A DNA stretch of 64,000 bases, from the NCBI RefSeq assembly GCF_029962835.1, contig NC_080589.1, positions 16,947,586-17,011,585 on the forward strand. Reading direction: 5' to 3'. Source of the stretch: Magnolia sinica. Taxonomy: Eukaryota; Streptophyta; Magnoliopsida; Magnoliales; Magnoliaceae. The notes beneath the pieces are model-generated. The model ran no database searches. It was not told the DNA's origin and saw only the letters and a list, made by a program, of their open reading frames with translations. The translations under genes and the position numbers were made by a program. Shown here piece by piece: positions 23,234 through 35,750 of the stretch. Position 1 is the stretch's first letter, and each line of letters starts with the position of its first letter.

Positions 23234-23651
23234 ATTAAAAATAAAAAGCTAAGTTAGTTTCTAAAAAAGGGAAAATTTTCTAAAACTAGAAAATAGAAAG
23301 TTACTTGAAAGAATAATCTAAATCTAAAATTAGAAAATAGAAAATTTCTAAAAAAGTAAGCCTAAAATTAGAAAATTTCTAAAAAATAAAACCCTAATTC
23401 TAAAAGTAGAAATTAGAAAAAGTAGAGAATTTAGAAAGGGATTACCAAATTAGAAGTTTATGTCAGGACCCTACAAAACAGGAAACAGGTTAGTTTCTAA
23501 AAAAAAACTTTAACCTAAAGTTAGTAAAAACCTAAGACTATGAATTATGATAAAAGAGAATCCTAAATCTAATTGGACCGAAACAGTCCCCGGCAACGGC
23601 GCCAAAAACTTGATGTTTTATTTAAACCAACCTAATTTTTTTTTTTGAAAG
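23234..23651 (-). other. Palindrome spacer with primer-binding site and LTR edge
   Basis: Unique 418-bp centre of the palindrome. It belongs to the minus-strand element: AT-rich leader, then TGGCGCCGTTGCCGGGGA on the minus strand (23587-23604), which is the tRNA-Asp-type primer-binding site of Athila/Tat elements. About 25 bp of the LTR edge follow (TGATGTTTTATTTAAACC from 23610), matching the ends of the LTRs at 32951 and 33270. The rest of this 5' LTR is absent; the plus-strand arm begins at 23652. Confidence 0.8.
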
Positions 23652-23952
23652 ATTAGAAACTTTCTTTTTTAGAAATTAACCGTTGCTTAGGATTTCTTCT
23701 AGCATTATTTTAGGAAATTTAATTTATTTTTGTTTTTTATGTTTACAGGAATTGAGGAAGGAAGCTGCTAAATAAGATTGTCTTCAAAAGGAGGAGCTCC
23801 CAAATCTTCAAACATCCTTTTCTGGGTTCTTCCTTCCAATTCTCATTTACATAGCTTTCTCTTGTTTTTAGGAATTTATAATTTTTATTTTTATTTCTCT
23901 AAAGGTTGCATCTTAGTTTAGTTTTCTTTCTTACATTGCAATAACATAGTTT

Positions 23953-25290
23953 ATGCTAGGACGTAGATCTCTGAACATAGAACTAGCACCTTTTGATCCT
24001 GAAATAGAAAGAACCTTTCGTAGAAGATTTAGAAACATCCTATTTGAAATGGCGGAAGAGAATGAAACTAAATCTCTTAGAGATTATTCAGCTCCTGTCC
24101 AATTCAATGCGCCTTCATGTATAGTGTTGCCTGCCACCATGGCAGCACACTTTGAACTTAAACCTGGGGTCATACAATTGTTGCCCTCCTTTTATGGTTC
24201 AGATAAGGAGGATCCATATCATCATGTGAAAGAATTCTTAGACATTTGCTCCACCTTTAAGTTCCAAAACTTTTCAGACGATTCGATCCGTTTGCGCCTT
24301 TTTCCTTTTTCTTTGAAGGATAAGGCGAAAGCATGGTTGAATTCTCTAGGAGTTGGGTCTATCACTACATGGGACCAACTGTCTAAGAAGTTCTTAAACA
24401 AGTTCTTCCCGGTTCACAAAACTAATACTCTCTGTAGAGAAATTACGAATTTCACACAAAAAGAGGGTGAGCACTTTCATAAATGTTGGGAAAGATGGAA
24501 GGATTTACTTCTTAAATGTCCACACCATGGTTTTGAAAAGTGGCAACAGGTTCCATACTTCTATGACAGTCTGACACCCCAAAACCGTCGCATGGTTGAC
24601 GCCACCAGTGAAGGGTCATTCATGACCAAAAGTGATGTCGAAGCTTGAAATTTTTTTGAAACCTTGTGTGAAAACTCCTACCAATGGGACTATTCAAATA
24701 GAGGTGAAAGAAGTCCTCAACCACTGAAGCAAGGGGGTATATATGAGGTAGGAGTCACGCCAGATCTTTATTCCAAAATTGATAACCTGACAAAGAAAAT
24801 GGATGCTTTAATGTTAAACAATGGACCTCCACAAACAACTCAGGTCAAGTCATGTGCCATATGTTCTAGTCTCGCCCATCCTACGAGTCTTGTCCATCTA
24901 GTTCAGCATTTTCAGAATTTCTCTCTGAACAAGTGAATGCTATGAACACTTTTAGGAGAACTGAGAATGATCCTTACTCAAACACCTACAACCCAGGGTG
25001 GGCTAGACATCCAAATTTCTCTTGGGCAAAAGGACCACAACAAGGAGGACCATCTGAAAATCCTCCTATGCAACCTTACTACCAAGTTGGCAGTCAATAA
25101 CCTCAGCAGTTCCCACAGTATCAACAAGTACCTCCACAATCTAGGAAACCATCTCTTGAGGATACACTCAATCTCTTTATGCAGAGTTCACTTCAATTTC
25201 AAAAAGACACCCAACATACTTTACTAGCTAACCAGCAGAGTTTACATGCAAATGCACAATCCATTGCTAAGCTGGAAGTACAGTTGGGTT
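23953..25290 (+). pseudogene. Gag region of plus-strand Athila fossil
   Basis: The conserved Gag part at 23953-24648 reads almost the same as the copy at 22204-22932. The tail after 24664 includes the glutamine-rich region, in broken form. It is part of the retroelement fossil. Confidence 0.85.
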
Positions 25291-25463
25291 AACTTGCTGC
25301 CACATTGAGTGAGAGAGAGAAGGGCAAGTTCCCTAGTCAACCCGTGGTAAATCCAAAAGGACAGTATGAGATTGGCTCTAATTCAAACTAAGAACATTAT
25401 CATGAGCAAGCCAAATCAATCATTACCCTTAGGTCCGGTAAACAGATCGAGAACAAAGTAGAG

Positions 25464-28400
25464 ATGCCTGGGGAAGAATCAAAGTCCAATGGGGAAGATC
25501 AAAATGAAATGGAGAGACATACTAGTGCATCCAAAGTCCAACAACACTCTGACTCTCCAGGAACCACTCATGTGCCATCTTGTGTGCCTAAAGCACCTTT
25601 TCCTCAACGTCTGGCACCGGTTAAGAAAGGAAACAACTTTAATGAGATATTGGACATGTTTAAGCAAGTGCAAATCAACATTCCGTTGCTTGATGCTATC
25701 AAGAAAGTTCCTGCTTACGCTAAGTTTCTTAAAGATTTATGCACTCAAAAGCGTAAGATGAATGTTCATAAGAAGGTCTTCCTTGCGGAGCAACTCAGCT
25801 CCATGATTCAACACAACACCCCTCCTAAATTTAGGGATCCAGGAGCTCCTACCATTTCTTGCGTCATAGGAGATCATAAGATTGAGAAGGCATTGCTTGA
25901 TTTAGGGGCGAGCGTCAATTTGTTACCATATTCTGTGTATGAGCAGCTAGGACTTGGTGAGCTGAAATCAACCAAAATAACACTCCAACTAGCTGATAGA
26001 TCTGTCAAGGTGCCCCGTGGTATTATTGAAGATGTGCTAATCCAGGTTGATAAGTTTTATTTTTCAGTGGATTTCATTGTTCTAGATGCTCAGCCTGTCC
26101 AGAATCCTACAAGTCAAATCTCGGTTATCTTAGGACGTCCATTCTTGGCCATATCCAATGCAATCATAAATTGCAGGAACGGAGTTATGAAGCTCTCCTT
26201 TGGTAACATAAAGATTAAACTCAATGTTTTCAATGCTGGACAACAAATGTCAGACTCGGATGATATATTTGAAGTAAACATGATTGAGAGTCTAGTGCAT
26301 GACTCTTTCCTTGAATCTTCCGAGGACGCTCTTGAGACTTGTTTAACACATTTTGGCATAGATTTTAACATAGAAAGTTCCATCCAAGAAGTCAATGCAT
26401 TGCTTGGCTCTAATCCAGAAATAGATACAACAAAATGGAAAGCTAGAGTGGAACCTCTTCCACCTTCTGAGTCTAAACTGGTCCCGTCTATTGAGAAACC
26501 ACCCAAAGTCGACCTTAAACAATTACCTGAAACTCTCAAGTATGCATTTTTAGGACCTTCTGAAATCCTGCCTGTCATCATAGCTGCTATCCTTGATAAA
26601 GAACAGGAGGGTAAGTTGCTTAATGTACTGAGAGAACATAAGGCAGCTATTGGGTGGACAATAGCGGACATAAAGGGAATAAGCCCCACGGTGTGTATGC
26701 ATCGTATTCATTTTGAAGAAAATGCAAAAACATCGCGTGAAATGCAAAGGAGGCTTAACCCTAACATGAAAGAGGTCGTTCGGGCTGAGGTGTTAAAATT
26801 GTTAGATGTTGGTATCATTTACCCCATTTCGGATAGTACATGGGTTAGTCTAGTGCAAGTTGTTCCTAAAAAGTCTGGGATTACGGTGAAAAAGAATGAG
26901 GATAATGAGTTAGTACCAACACGCATGACTACTGGTTGGCGAGTTTGTATTGATTACCGTAAATTGAACCTGGTCACAAGGAAGGATTACTTTCCTCTTC
27001 CTTTTATAGACTAGATGCTTGAGAGATTGGCAGGGCACAGCTATTATTGTTTCCTGGATGGTTATTCCGAGTATAATCAGATTCTCATTGCTCCCGAGGA
27101 TCAAGAGAAAACCACATTTACATGTCCTTTTGGTACATATGCCTATCGGCGTATGCCATTTTGGGTTGTGTAATGCGCCTGCGACCTTCCAACGATGCAT
27201 GATGAGTATTTTTTCAGACATGGTTGAGTGTTTCCTTGAGATTTTCATGGATGATTTTTCAATTTTTGGCTCTACATTTGATGAATGTTTATACAATCTA
27301 TCTCTTGTCTTGGAAAGATGTGAAAAAATGAACCTAGTATTGAATTGGGAAAAGTGCCGTTTTATGGTTCAAAAAGGGATTGTAATCGAGCATGTTATTT
27401 CAAGTAAAGGCATTGAAGTTGATAAAGCCAAGATTAATTTAATTTCTAGTCTTCCTCCACCCAGAACGGTTAAGGAGATTAGATCATTCTTAGGGCATGC
27501 AGGATTCTACAGGAGATTCATTAAGGATTTTAGCAAAATTTCTCGACCCTTATGCAATTTACTAGCTAAAGATGTTGCTTTTGTCCTTAATGATGAGTGT
27601 CGGCAAGCTTTTGATAAGTTGAAGCATTTACTGACTTCCGCTCCAATCATCTAACTACCTAATTAAAGTTTACCTTTTGAGCTTATGTGTGATGCTTCGG
27701 ATTATGCTGTTGGAGACGTCCTAGGACAAAGATTGAACAAAATGCCTCATGTCATTTATTATGCCAGTAGGACTCTAAATGATGCACAACTCAACTACTC
27801 TACCACTGAAAAAGAATTGTTGGCGGTAGTATTTGCTTTAGACAAATTCAGGTCGTATCTCATAGGGTCAAAGGTTATAGTATTCTCAGATCATACAGTA
27901 TTGAAATATCTTCTTTCTAAAAAAGACGCTAAACCTCGATTGATTCGGTGGATTCTCTTGCTATAAGAATTCGATATTGAAATTCAGGATAAAAAGGGTT
28001 CTGAAAATGTGGTAGCCGACCATTTGTCTAGACTTGTCTTGGAGTCCACAGTGGACCCTTTGCCAATGAACGAGTCTTTCCCTGATGAACAACTTCTAAC
28101 TATTTCTCAATTACCTTGGTATGCGGATATTGTAAACTATTTTGTTACAGGTCAACTTCCTTCTCATTAGACTAAACAAGATAAATCCAAATTTCTTGCT
28201 GAGGTTAAACATTTCTTTTGAGATGACCCATACTTATTCAAAATTTGTCCTGATCAGATTATTATGAGATGTGTGCCTGAGAGTGAGTTTCATAGTATAA
28301 TCTCCTTTTGTCATGATCATGCATGTGGTGGTCATTTTGGTTCAAAGAAAACAGTTGCGAAAGTCTTACAAAGTGGATTTTATTGGCCTACACTGTTTCG

Positions 28401-29416
28401 AGACACCCATGCCTTTTGCTCAACATGTGATAAATGCCAACGTACGGGTAATATTTCCCACAGGAACATGATGCCACTTACCAATATTCTCATTATTGAA
28501 ATATTTGATGTTTGGGGTATTGACTTCATGGGCCCATTTCTCCCGTCATTCAATTATGTGTATATCCTTGTGGCTGTCGACTATGTCTCTAAGTGGATTG
28601 AAGCAGTGCCATGTAAAACGAATGATCACAAAGTTGTGGTCCGTTTCTTAAAAGAAAATATATTTTCTCGTTTTGGCACTCCTCGAGCAATTATAAGTGA
28701 TGGGGGTACTCATTTTTGAAATAAACTGTTTGAATCTTTAATGAAGAAATATTCCATCACTCATAAAGTTGCAACGCCATATCATCCACAAACAAGTGGT
28801 CAAGTTAAGGTGTCAAATCGGGAGATTAAACAAATTTTAGAGAAAACGGTTCGCCCCGATCGTAAGGATTGGTCGCAACGTTTGAATGATGCTCTTTGGG
28901 CATATCGTACGGCTTTCAAAACCCTGATTGGAATGTCTCCGTACAGGCTTGTCTTTGGGAAAGCCCGTCACTTACCTATGGAATTAGAACATCATGCTTA
29001 TTGGGCCCTCAAAACTTTTAATTTTTATTTAAACAAGGCTGGATCACACCGTAAACTTCAACTCAATGAGTTAGAAGAAATTCGAAATGAGGCATATGAG
29101 AATGCAAAAATTTATAAAGAGCAGACAAAAATCTTCCATGACAAATCAATTCTTCGCAAGACATTTGAACCGAATCAGAAAGTATTATTGTACAATTCCA
29201 GGCTACGCCTCTTTCCTGGAAAATTACGTTCGCGATGGTATGGTCCTTATTGAGTAGTACAAGTATTTCCTCATGGAGCAGTTGAGATTCAAAATCTAAC
29301 AGATGGGAATATCTTCAAAGTAAATGGTCAACGGCTGAAACCATATTTAGATGATTTGGTGAACAAAGATGTTGAGGAAATTTATTTGGCGGACCCAGGT
29401 TATCAAGATTGATTAA
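25464..29416 (+). pseudogene. Pol region of plus-strand Athila fossil
   Basis: Contains the protease region (about 25800-26200), reverse transcriptase (about 26750-27500, with FMDDF), RNase H (about 27680-27960) and integrase (about 28260-29260, zinc finger and core). The longest open piece is about 516 codons. It is broken and not expected to make a working polyprotein. Confidence 0.9.
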
Positions 29417-30798
29417 TTCATGGTCTATTCTTGTCTGGCTGAAGACGTTAAACTTAGCGCTACTGGGAGGCAACCCAGTTTTTCATTCCATTTCACTTTT
29501 CTCATTCATTAGTTCAATGTTTGTGGGTAGCATTGCTGCAAACCCTCACGAGACTACAACTAGTCCACTAGGGGTAACCTAGGGGTTTAAAGGCTTATTG
29601 CATATGCTAAATGCAATCGAGAGCACCTGCGAAAGTGGTATAAATAGGATTTTCTTTTTGCGTTTTTATCATTTTTCTTTTGTTGATTTCTCTCTTATGC
29701 TGACTCGCTCTTACATGGATATTTTTTGGAAAGCCTCTAGATTCTTTCATACATGTACTATTTGTCCATCACTCCTCTTTTACTTTTGTTATTTCATGAG
29801 CATTGTATGTTTATTTCTTTTACATTGAGGACAATGCAGATTTTAGGTTGGGGGTGGGCGATTAGGTTACCTCATCAGTATTTTCTTGGTCTTGAGCACA
29901 AATTGTGAAATTTTTTTAAATTTTTCTGGAATTTCTTGTGCATTTGAAGTGATTTTGAAGGATAAGTGTGATTTTAACATTGCAAGGTACAGAATGTCGG
30001 TAATTTATAACTCTTGGATTCAGCCATCTTTTAGATTTCACAGTTAAGTTTGAATTGTTAACCCATGATTAGAACTTTTAAACATTGATTGAGTCATGAT
30101 CTCACATTTCACATCTCGATTGCACATTAAGGTTCCGTTCCAACATTGAATGATTAACTTGGTAATCACCAAGCATGAAAGGAACCAGCCTGAATATTTT
30201 TAGCTTCGGTCTATAAATAAGAATTGAAAGAAAGGGTGAGTCGAATAATCGTCATCATAGGTTTGCTCCCTATAGATGAAGATTCGATTCCCCATGGTTG
30301 ACATGAGAAAAGGGTTAGGTGTACAATCTTTACCATAGGTTTGCTCCCTATAGGTGAGGATTTGATTCCCTTCCTTGGCATTACTGTTCATGGAAAAAAA
30401 AAATCAAAGGCTGATAGAATGAAAAGTTAATCTGTAAGGCAAGTGTTGGTTTCAGTTTTGGTTGTCATGAATTTCATTGCTAATTACCAACGATATCATG
30501 AAATTGACAATTGGATCTCTTAATGATTATAAGTTGAGATTACACTATACACTCATGGAACTCGATGTTTAGAATTGTTCTAATTAATGGATTAACATTT
30601 TGAACTTGATTATAAAGTTTACCATGAGATGGATTCTAAAAAAAAAAAAAAATACTGCTCACCATTCATGAATCCTAGAATTTTCGCATCTCAATTATTG
30701 GTTCACAAGTCACTCGGGTTCACAGGAATTGTCTTTTATTTCTAAAATTATTTTTCGCATGTTTTGCTCGGGACTAGCAAAATGCTGGTTGGGGGTTG

Positions 30799-32951
30799 TG
30801 ATAAGGGTCGAATATTGCATATCAGACCCTAATTATTGCATGATTTTACCTACATGATAATGCTTAATGGAATATTTTAATTATATTTTTGTTGCAGGAT
30901 GAAATCAGGAGCGTTGATGGAAAAAGAGTACTACAAGCATGGATTTGACACTCCGAAGTCACCAGAGCAAGGGACGCAATCCAGAGAACTAAGACTGAAG
31001 AATTTACATGCCAGGGATCCGAGAAAATCAAGCCGTTTACGTTAAAAATGCCCGAAAATGGTCCATAATGCAAGATCACATGGTTTCCGCCATCCGATTG
31101 ACTCGAAACTTCATACATGGGATGGGGGGCATAAATAAACCGTACACATAAAATTTCAACCATTTCATATCTCGATAAGTGGCCCAACGGCCAGATCAGC
31201 CCATTAATTTCCAGTTTGGGGTCTACCTGCAAGCTGCATATGCCTCATCTTTGGTGTCAACACTTTAAATTATATGGAGAACCATATGGATGGAGGAGAT
31301 TTGGTACATATATCATGATGGACCTCACATGTGCACTGCATGCACACAGTGCGGACGCACACCAGCCGTGCACCCATACACTCAAGGTCGGTCAGCAGGC
31401 GCTGACCGACAAAATATAAAAAAAAGGAAATTTCCGTTTCCGGCTTCGCAAAAACGTGAAACAGGGACTTGCGGTCCCCTGTTGTGGGCCACCATCACGA
31501 TTCATAGGTCCAATCTGGACCGTCTATTAGACCATAATGGCCCATATTACCATCGCCTAGGTGGCGGTATTTCAGATGGCAGCAGAGATCGGTTTTCAAC
31601 CATTCAAAAGCAGAATGGATGGCAAGAAGCGAAATCACGTGGGCCGCATCAGCAGACAGTGAAAACCGTCCATTCTCGACCGAAATTTCATGCTGCATCC
31701 AATGGACGGCTTGGATTTATCTATATAGCAACGAAGTGGGCCCCACCAACGTCACAGCGCGGTCAGTGCGAAAGAAGACGCCGGACGCTGTTCGACTTTT
31801 GCAGCGGTTTTGGCCCACCATATTTGATCAGATGGAAGATCTGATCCGTCCATCATGTAGAGAACTCGAAAACGTCTTAAGGGACGGTATTTATTTGGAA
31901 ACTGAGTGAGGAAAGAAGAGTGGTTTTGCGTCTGAACTTGGCTGCGTAAAGAAGTTACGCACACTGGTGCGTAAAGACCTTTCCACCGACTCTTTGTACG
32001 CATCCCAGCACATCTCTCCACCGCACCTAAGAGCTATAAAGGAGAGAAGAAAGGCTCGTTTTCAAGGGGAAAAAGGGGCTGGTTTTTAGGGAGAGAAGAA
32101 AGCAAGAGAGAAGATAGGGGAATCTGTGGCTGGACGTGGAGCTGAGAACAGAGAGAGACAAGGGAATTCAAGAGCAGAGATCCAGGGAGAGCTTGGAGGA
32201 GAGCTTGGAAAAAGAGAAGAAAGAAGGGAGGGAATGAAGTTTTACTTTTATAAATCTTATTTTTCCATCTTCCTAATTAATTCCATGAGTTGCTAATCTC
32301 TTAGCTAGGACTGAGATGAAGCCCCTAATTTGAGTAACTCTTATATGTGTTGATTTTATCTGAATTTGATTGGGTTGTTTCTTTCTCTAGTGTGCTTAAC
32401 CGAAATCTTTGTACTTCTCCATTCTATGAGCTTAACCAAATTGTAGATGTGGATGTTGTTTGGAATATTATTCTAGGTGCTTGTGTCTGACCATGAACAG
32501 GTTCCTATAGAGGAAGAAACAAGAATCTACATCTCTTCATGCCTGATCATGGATGGAAAGATGTGATCCATATGCTTTAAGGAATTATACATTCTGTGTG
32601 CCTGACCAAGGACATAGAGTGAGCTTTATTTATTTTGATATCAATCTGAATTAGGGTGAATCAACAGGTAGAACAAGGTTTATGATAATTAGGGGTGGAT
32701 TCGAAAGTCCTAGTCTTCTCCTTGATTGAATTTTTCTTATTGCTCTCGGTTATCTTTCCATTGATTTTTGTTTAGTTTACTCAATTACTAGCTCAAATAT
32801 TTGTTGGATTAGTTAAGAAGAGTCTTTAATTTTGAATTGTGACAACCAGTCTTCGTGAGAACGATCTCGTAATACGTACCATATCTACATCTAATTCGTA
32901 TACTTGCGAGTTTAAAATCATCTAAATCAGGTTGGTTTAAATAAAACATCA
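30799..32951 (+). mobile_element. Athila-type LTR, plus orientation (2153 bp)
   Basis: Begins TGATAAGGGTCGAATATTGC directly after a polypurine tract and ends TTTAAATAAAACATCA, so it has TG...CA ends. It is followed by AGTTTTTG, the first bases of an internal region of the same family, and then by A-rich DNA. It is therefore bordered by internal-type sequence on both sides. Open frames inside it (for example 31290-31844) are not gene-like and also occur in the inverted copy. Confidence 0.85.
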
Positions 32952-33269
32952 AGTTTTTGAAAAAAAAAATGAAAAAAAATGAAAAAAAAAAAAGAAAAAG
33001 GATAGAAAATAAAAAGAAAAGAAAAAAAATAAAAAAAAAAGAAAAGAAAAGAAAAAGAAAAAAATAATAATAATAAAATAAAATAAAAATAAAAAAAATA
33101 AAATAAAATAAAAAAATAATAAATAATAAAAAAATTTTTTAAAAAAAAGAAAGAATAAAATAAGAATAAATAAAAAATAAAAAAATAAAAAAAATAAAAA
33201 ATAAAAAAGAAATAAAATAAAAAAAGAAAAAAGAAAAGAGTAAGAAAAAAATAAATAAATAAAAACCTT
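32952..33269. repeat. A-rich spacer between inverted LTRs
   Basis: About 318 bp made almost only of A with scattered G and T (AAAATAAAATAAAAAGAAAAG style), with no recognisable element. It joins two LTRs of one family in opposite orientation. Such low-complexity DNA may be an expansion or may hide an assembly join. Confidence 0.8.
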
Positions 33270-33608
33270 TGATTTTTTATTTAAACCAACCTGATTTAAA
33301 TGATTTTAAACTCGCAAGTATACGAATCAGATGTAGATATGGTATGTATTATGAGATCGTTCCCACAAAGACTGGTTGTCACATTTCAAAATTAAAGACT
33401 CTTCTTAACTAATCCAACAAATATTTGAGCTAGTAATTGAGTAAACTAAACAAAAATCAATGGAAAGATAATCGAGAGTAATAAGAAAAATTCAATCAAG
33501 GAGAAGACTGGGACTTTCGAATTCACCCCTAATTATCATAAACATTATTCTACCTGTTGATTCACCCTAATTCAGATTGATATTAAAATAAATAAAGCGC
33601 ACTCTATG

Positions 33609-35631
33609 TGTTCACACCCCAAGTGCAGGGTTGTGATGTAGTAATAAACTCGGTAAGACCGAGGTCGAATCCACAGGGACTGAAACCTGTACGTTATCTG
33701 AAAATAACCAGATCTAGAACTAGGCTAAGATGAAATATAAACCAAATGTGATTTGAGGAATAATGGTGAAATATTAATCTAAACTTAAAGAATTTAGAGG
33801 AAGGGAACTAGGGATTCAGAGGATCCACTTGTAGAGATCAGGGAGATCTTATGCCTGCTTCATGGATATTATACTGAACTTACTTGATATAGTTTCAAGA
33901 GATGAAAGGTATAAGAATTAGGTATGATTCCATCATAAATCCATGCCTAAGAGACAAAGTAAACAACAGAACTTAGACCAATCCATAACCAACTAAAAGA
34001 TGTCTGAGTGTTAGGAAGGATTCCATCATCCAACCATGTCTATGAGACGATGGCGAACAACAGGGTTTCCGAACATCAAAATAAAAGAAAAGGAATTATT
34101 CAAGCCATCACAGATCTACTGTAATTTAAATCACAACAAACCATTAATGACTAAAAGAATTTCTTAAATCAAAACAGAGTCAATCAGTTCAGTTCAAATC
34201 AAACCTGTAGAAGCTCCCATCACGCCACAAGCTTCACCTTTTAGCCCTAGCTAAGAGATTTAGCCTAACATAATCATAGGAAAAAGAAGAAAAAAAAAAT
34301 ACATAAAAATTCCAAACACTTCTCTCTCCGCCTCTCTTTCTCTATCTGACGTCCCCTGTTCAAGCATACCCTCTTCTCCGCATTTGGAACTCTTTTTATA
34401 GCTTTTGGAGTGGTGGAAATCAGATTTGAGAAGCTATCGCACGCGCAGCGAAAGCCTTTTCGCAGCCAAGTTTGGGGCTTCATAACTCTCGCGTTCCTTG
34501 CATTATTTCTGTAAAATCAGCGTCTCTTGAAAGTATTTTGGCTGGCCTACACGATGGACGGTTCAGATCTGCCATATGATCAAAGATGGTGGGCCACAAC
34601 TGCCTGGAAGATCAGATTTCGCGGATGTGCATAGCCTTTCGCACGTCCGGCGCTGACGTGATCGGTGGGCCCCACAGAGGTGTTTTCGAGGAAATCCACC
34701 CCGTCCATTAGATTCAGGACGAAATTTCAGTCAAGAATGGGTGGTTTTGAACGTCCATTGACGCGGCCCAGAAAAGAAATCACCCCAAAAATTATTTTGA
34801 ACGTCGCAGGATCGCCTGTTTGTAGCCTCTGTATCGCGCATGTGTGCTTGCATGGGTCCAAAAGTTCAGCAACGTTTTGTAGTAGTCGAGGCCCTCTACA
34901 CGATGGACGGTTTGGATTGTCCACTGGGACAATGTGTGGGGCCCACTAGCGTTCGCAAAAATGGACAGCGTTCATCCGTTATACAACGCTTAAAACGGCA
35001 ATTGCGGTTTGGGAAGAAGACGAGGGTCAGCAGCGCTGACCCGCCTTACGTGGTTCGGTGCAGCTCGGCACGTGTGTACCTCGTGTACACACGCTGTATA
35101 TACGGGGCCCACTGTAATGTTCTATCAAAATCCAAACCATTCATTCGATTAATCTCCCTATTTAAGGCGTTGAGACCAGATTTAAGGCAGCTTCAGATAT
35201 CAGGTGGGCCCAGAATCAACGGTTTATGGGCTGATCTGTCAGTTGGGGCACTTCCATAGTGATCCGAGGGCTGAAATTTGATATGCATGGTTAATTTATA
35301 GCCCTCAGGCCATGTATAAAGTTTTGAGCCAATCAGATGGCGAGAACTATGTAATCTTGCATTTTTCACCAATTTCGGGCCTCTTTAACGTGAATGGCTT
35401 GATTTCCTCGGATCCCTGGTGTGTAATTCCATCGATCTTGGTCCCCTGGAGTCCGTCCCTTGCCTTGAGTGTCATCAGAGCGTTAAATCCATGGTTTAAG
35501 TACCCTTTTTCAGTTCATGCTTGTAAATACACTCTGCATCACAAACACGATTAAATCAGGCTATTAAACGGTATCATGCTTGTAAATCCATGCAATAACT
35601 GGGTCTGATATGCAATATTTGACCCTCAACA
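33609..35631 (-). mobile_element. Solo LTR of a related gypsy family (duplication CTATG)
   Basis: A 2023-bp LTR on the minus strand beginning TGTTGAGGGTCAAATATTGC and ending GGGGTGTGAACA. It sits between two copies of CTATG (33604-33608 and 35632-35636). No internal region is present, so it is a solo LTR left by recombination. Its start is strikingly like that of the host LTR, and the two share a segment near 35300-35480, so the families are related. Confidence 0.88.
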
Positions 35632-35750
35632 CTATGTCCTTGGTCGGGCACACAGAATGTATAATTCCTTAAAGCATATGGATCACGTCTTTCCATCCAT
35701 GGTCAGGCATGAAGAGATGTAGATTCCTGTTTCTTCCTCTATAGGAACCT

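Larger units (their letters stand above)
23652..30798 (+). mobile_element. Athila-type Ty3/gypsy element, plus-strand palindrome arm
   Basis: A second copy of the same element family in the opposite orientation. It lacks its own primer-binding site and 5' LTR: it begins within the leader. It continues through gag (23953 onward), pol (25464 onward) and a long 3' internal region to a polypurine tract, GGTTGGGGGTTG (30787-30798), directly before an LTR at 30799. It is a broken fossil with roughly ten interruptions. By eye it is about 97% identical to the minus arm, suggesting a common origin no more than a few million years old. Confidence 0.9.

Noticed and set aside
31290-31844. 184-codon open frame in the LTR
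   Set aside because: It lies wholly within an LTR, matches no protein family, and its mirror copy sits in the inverted LTR.
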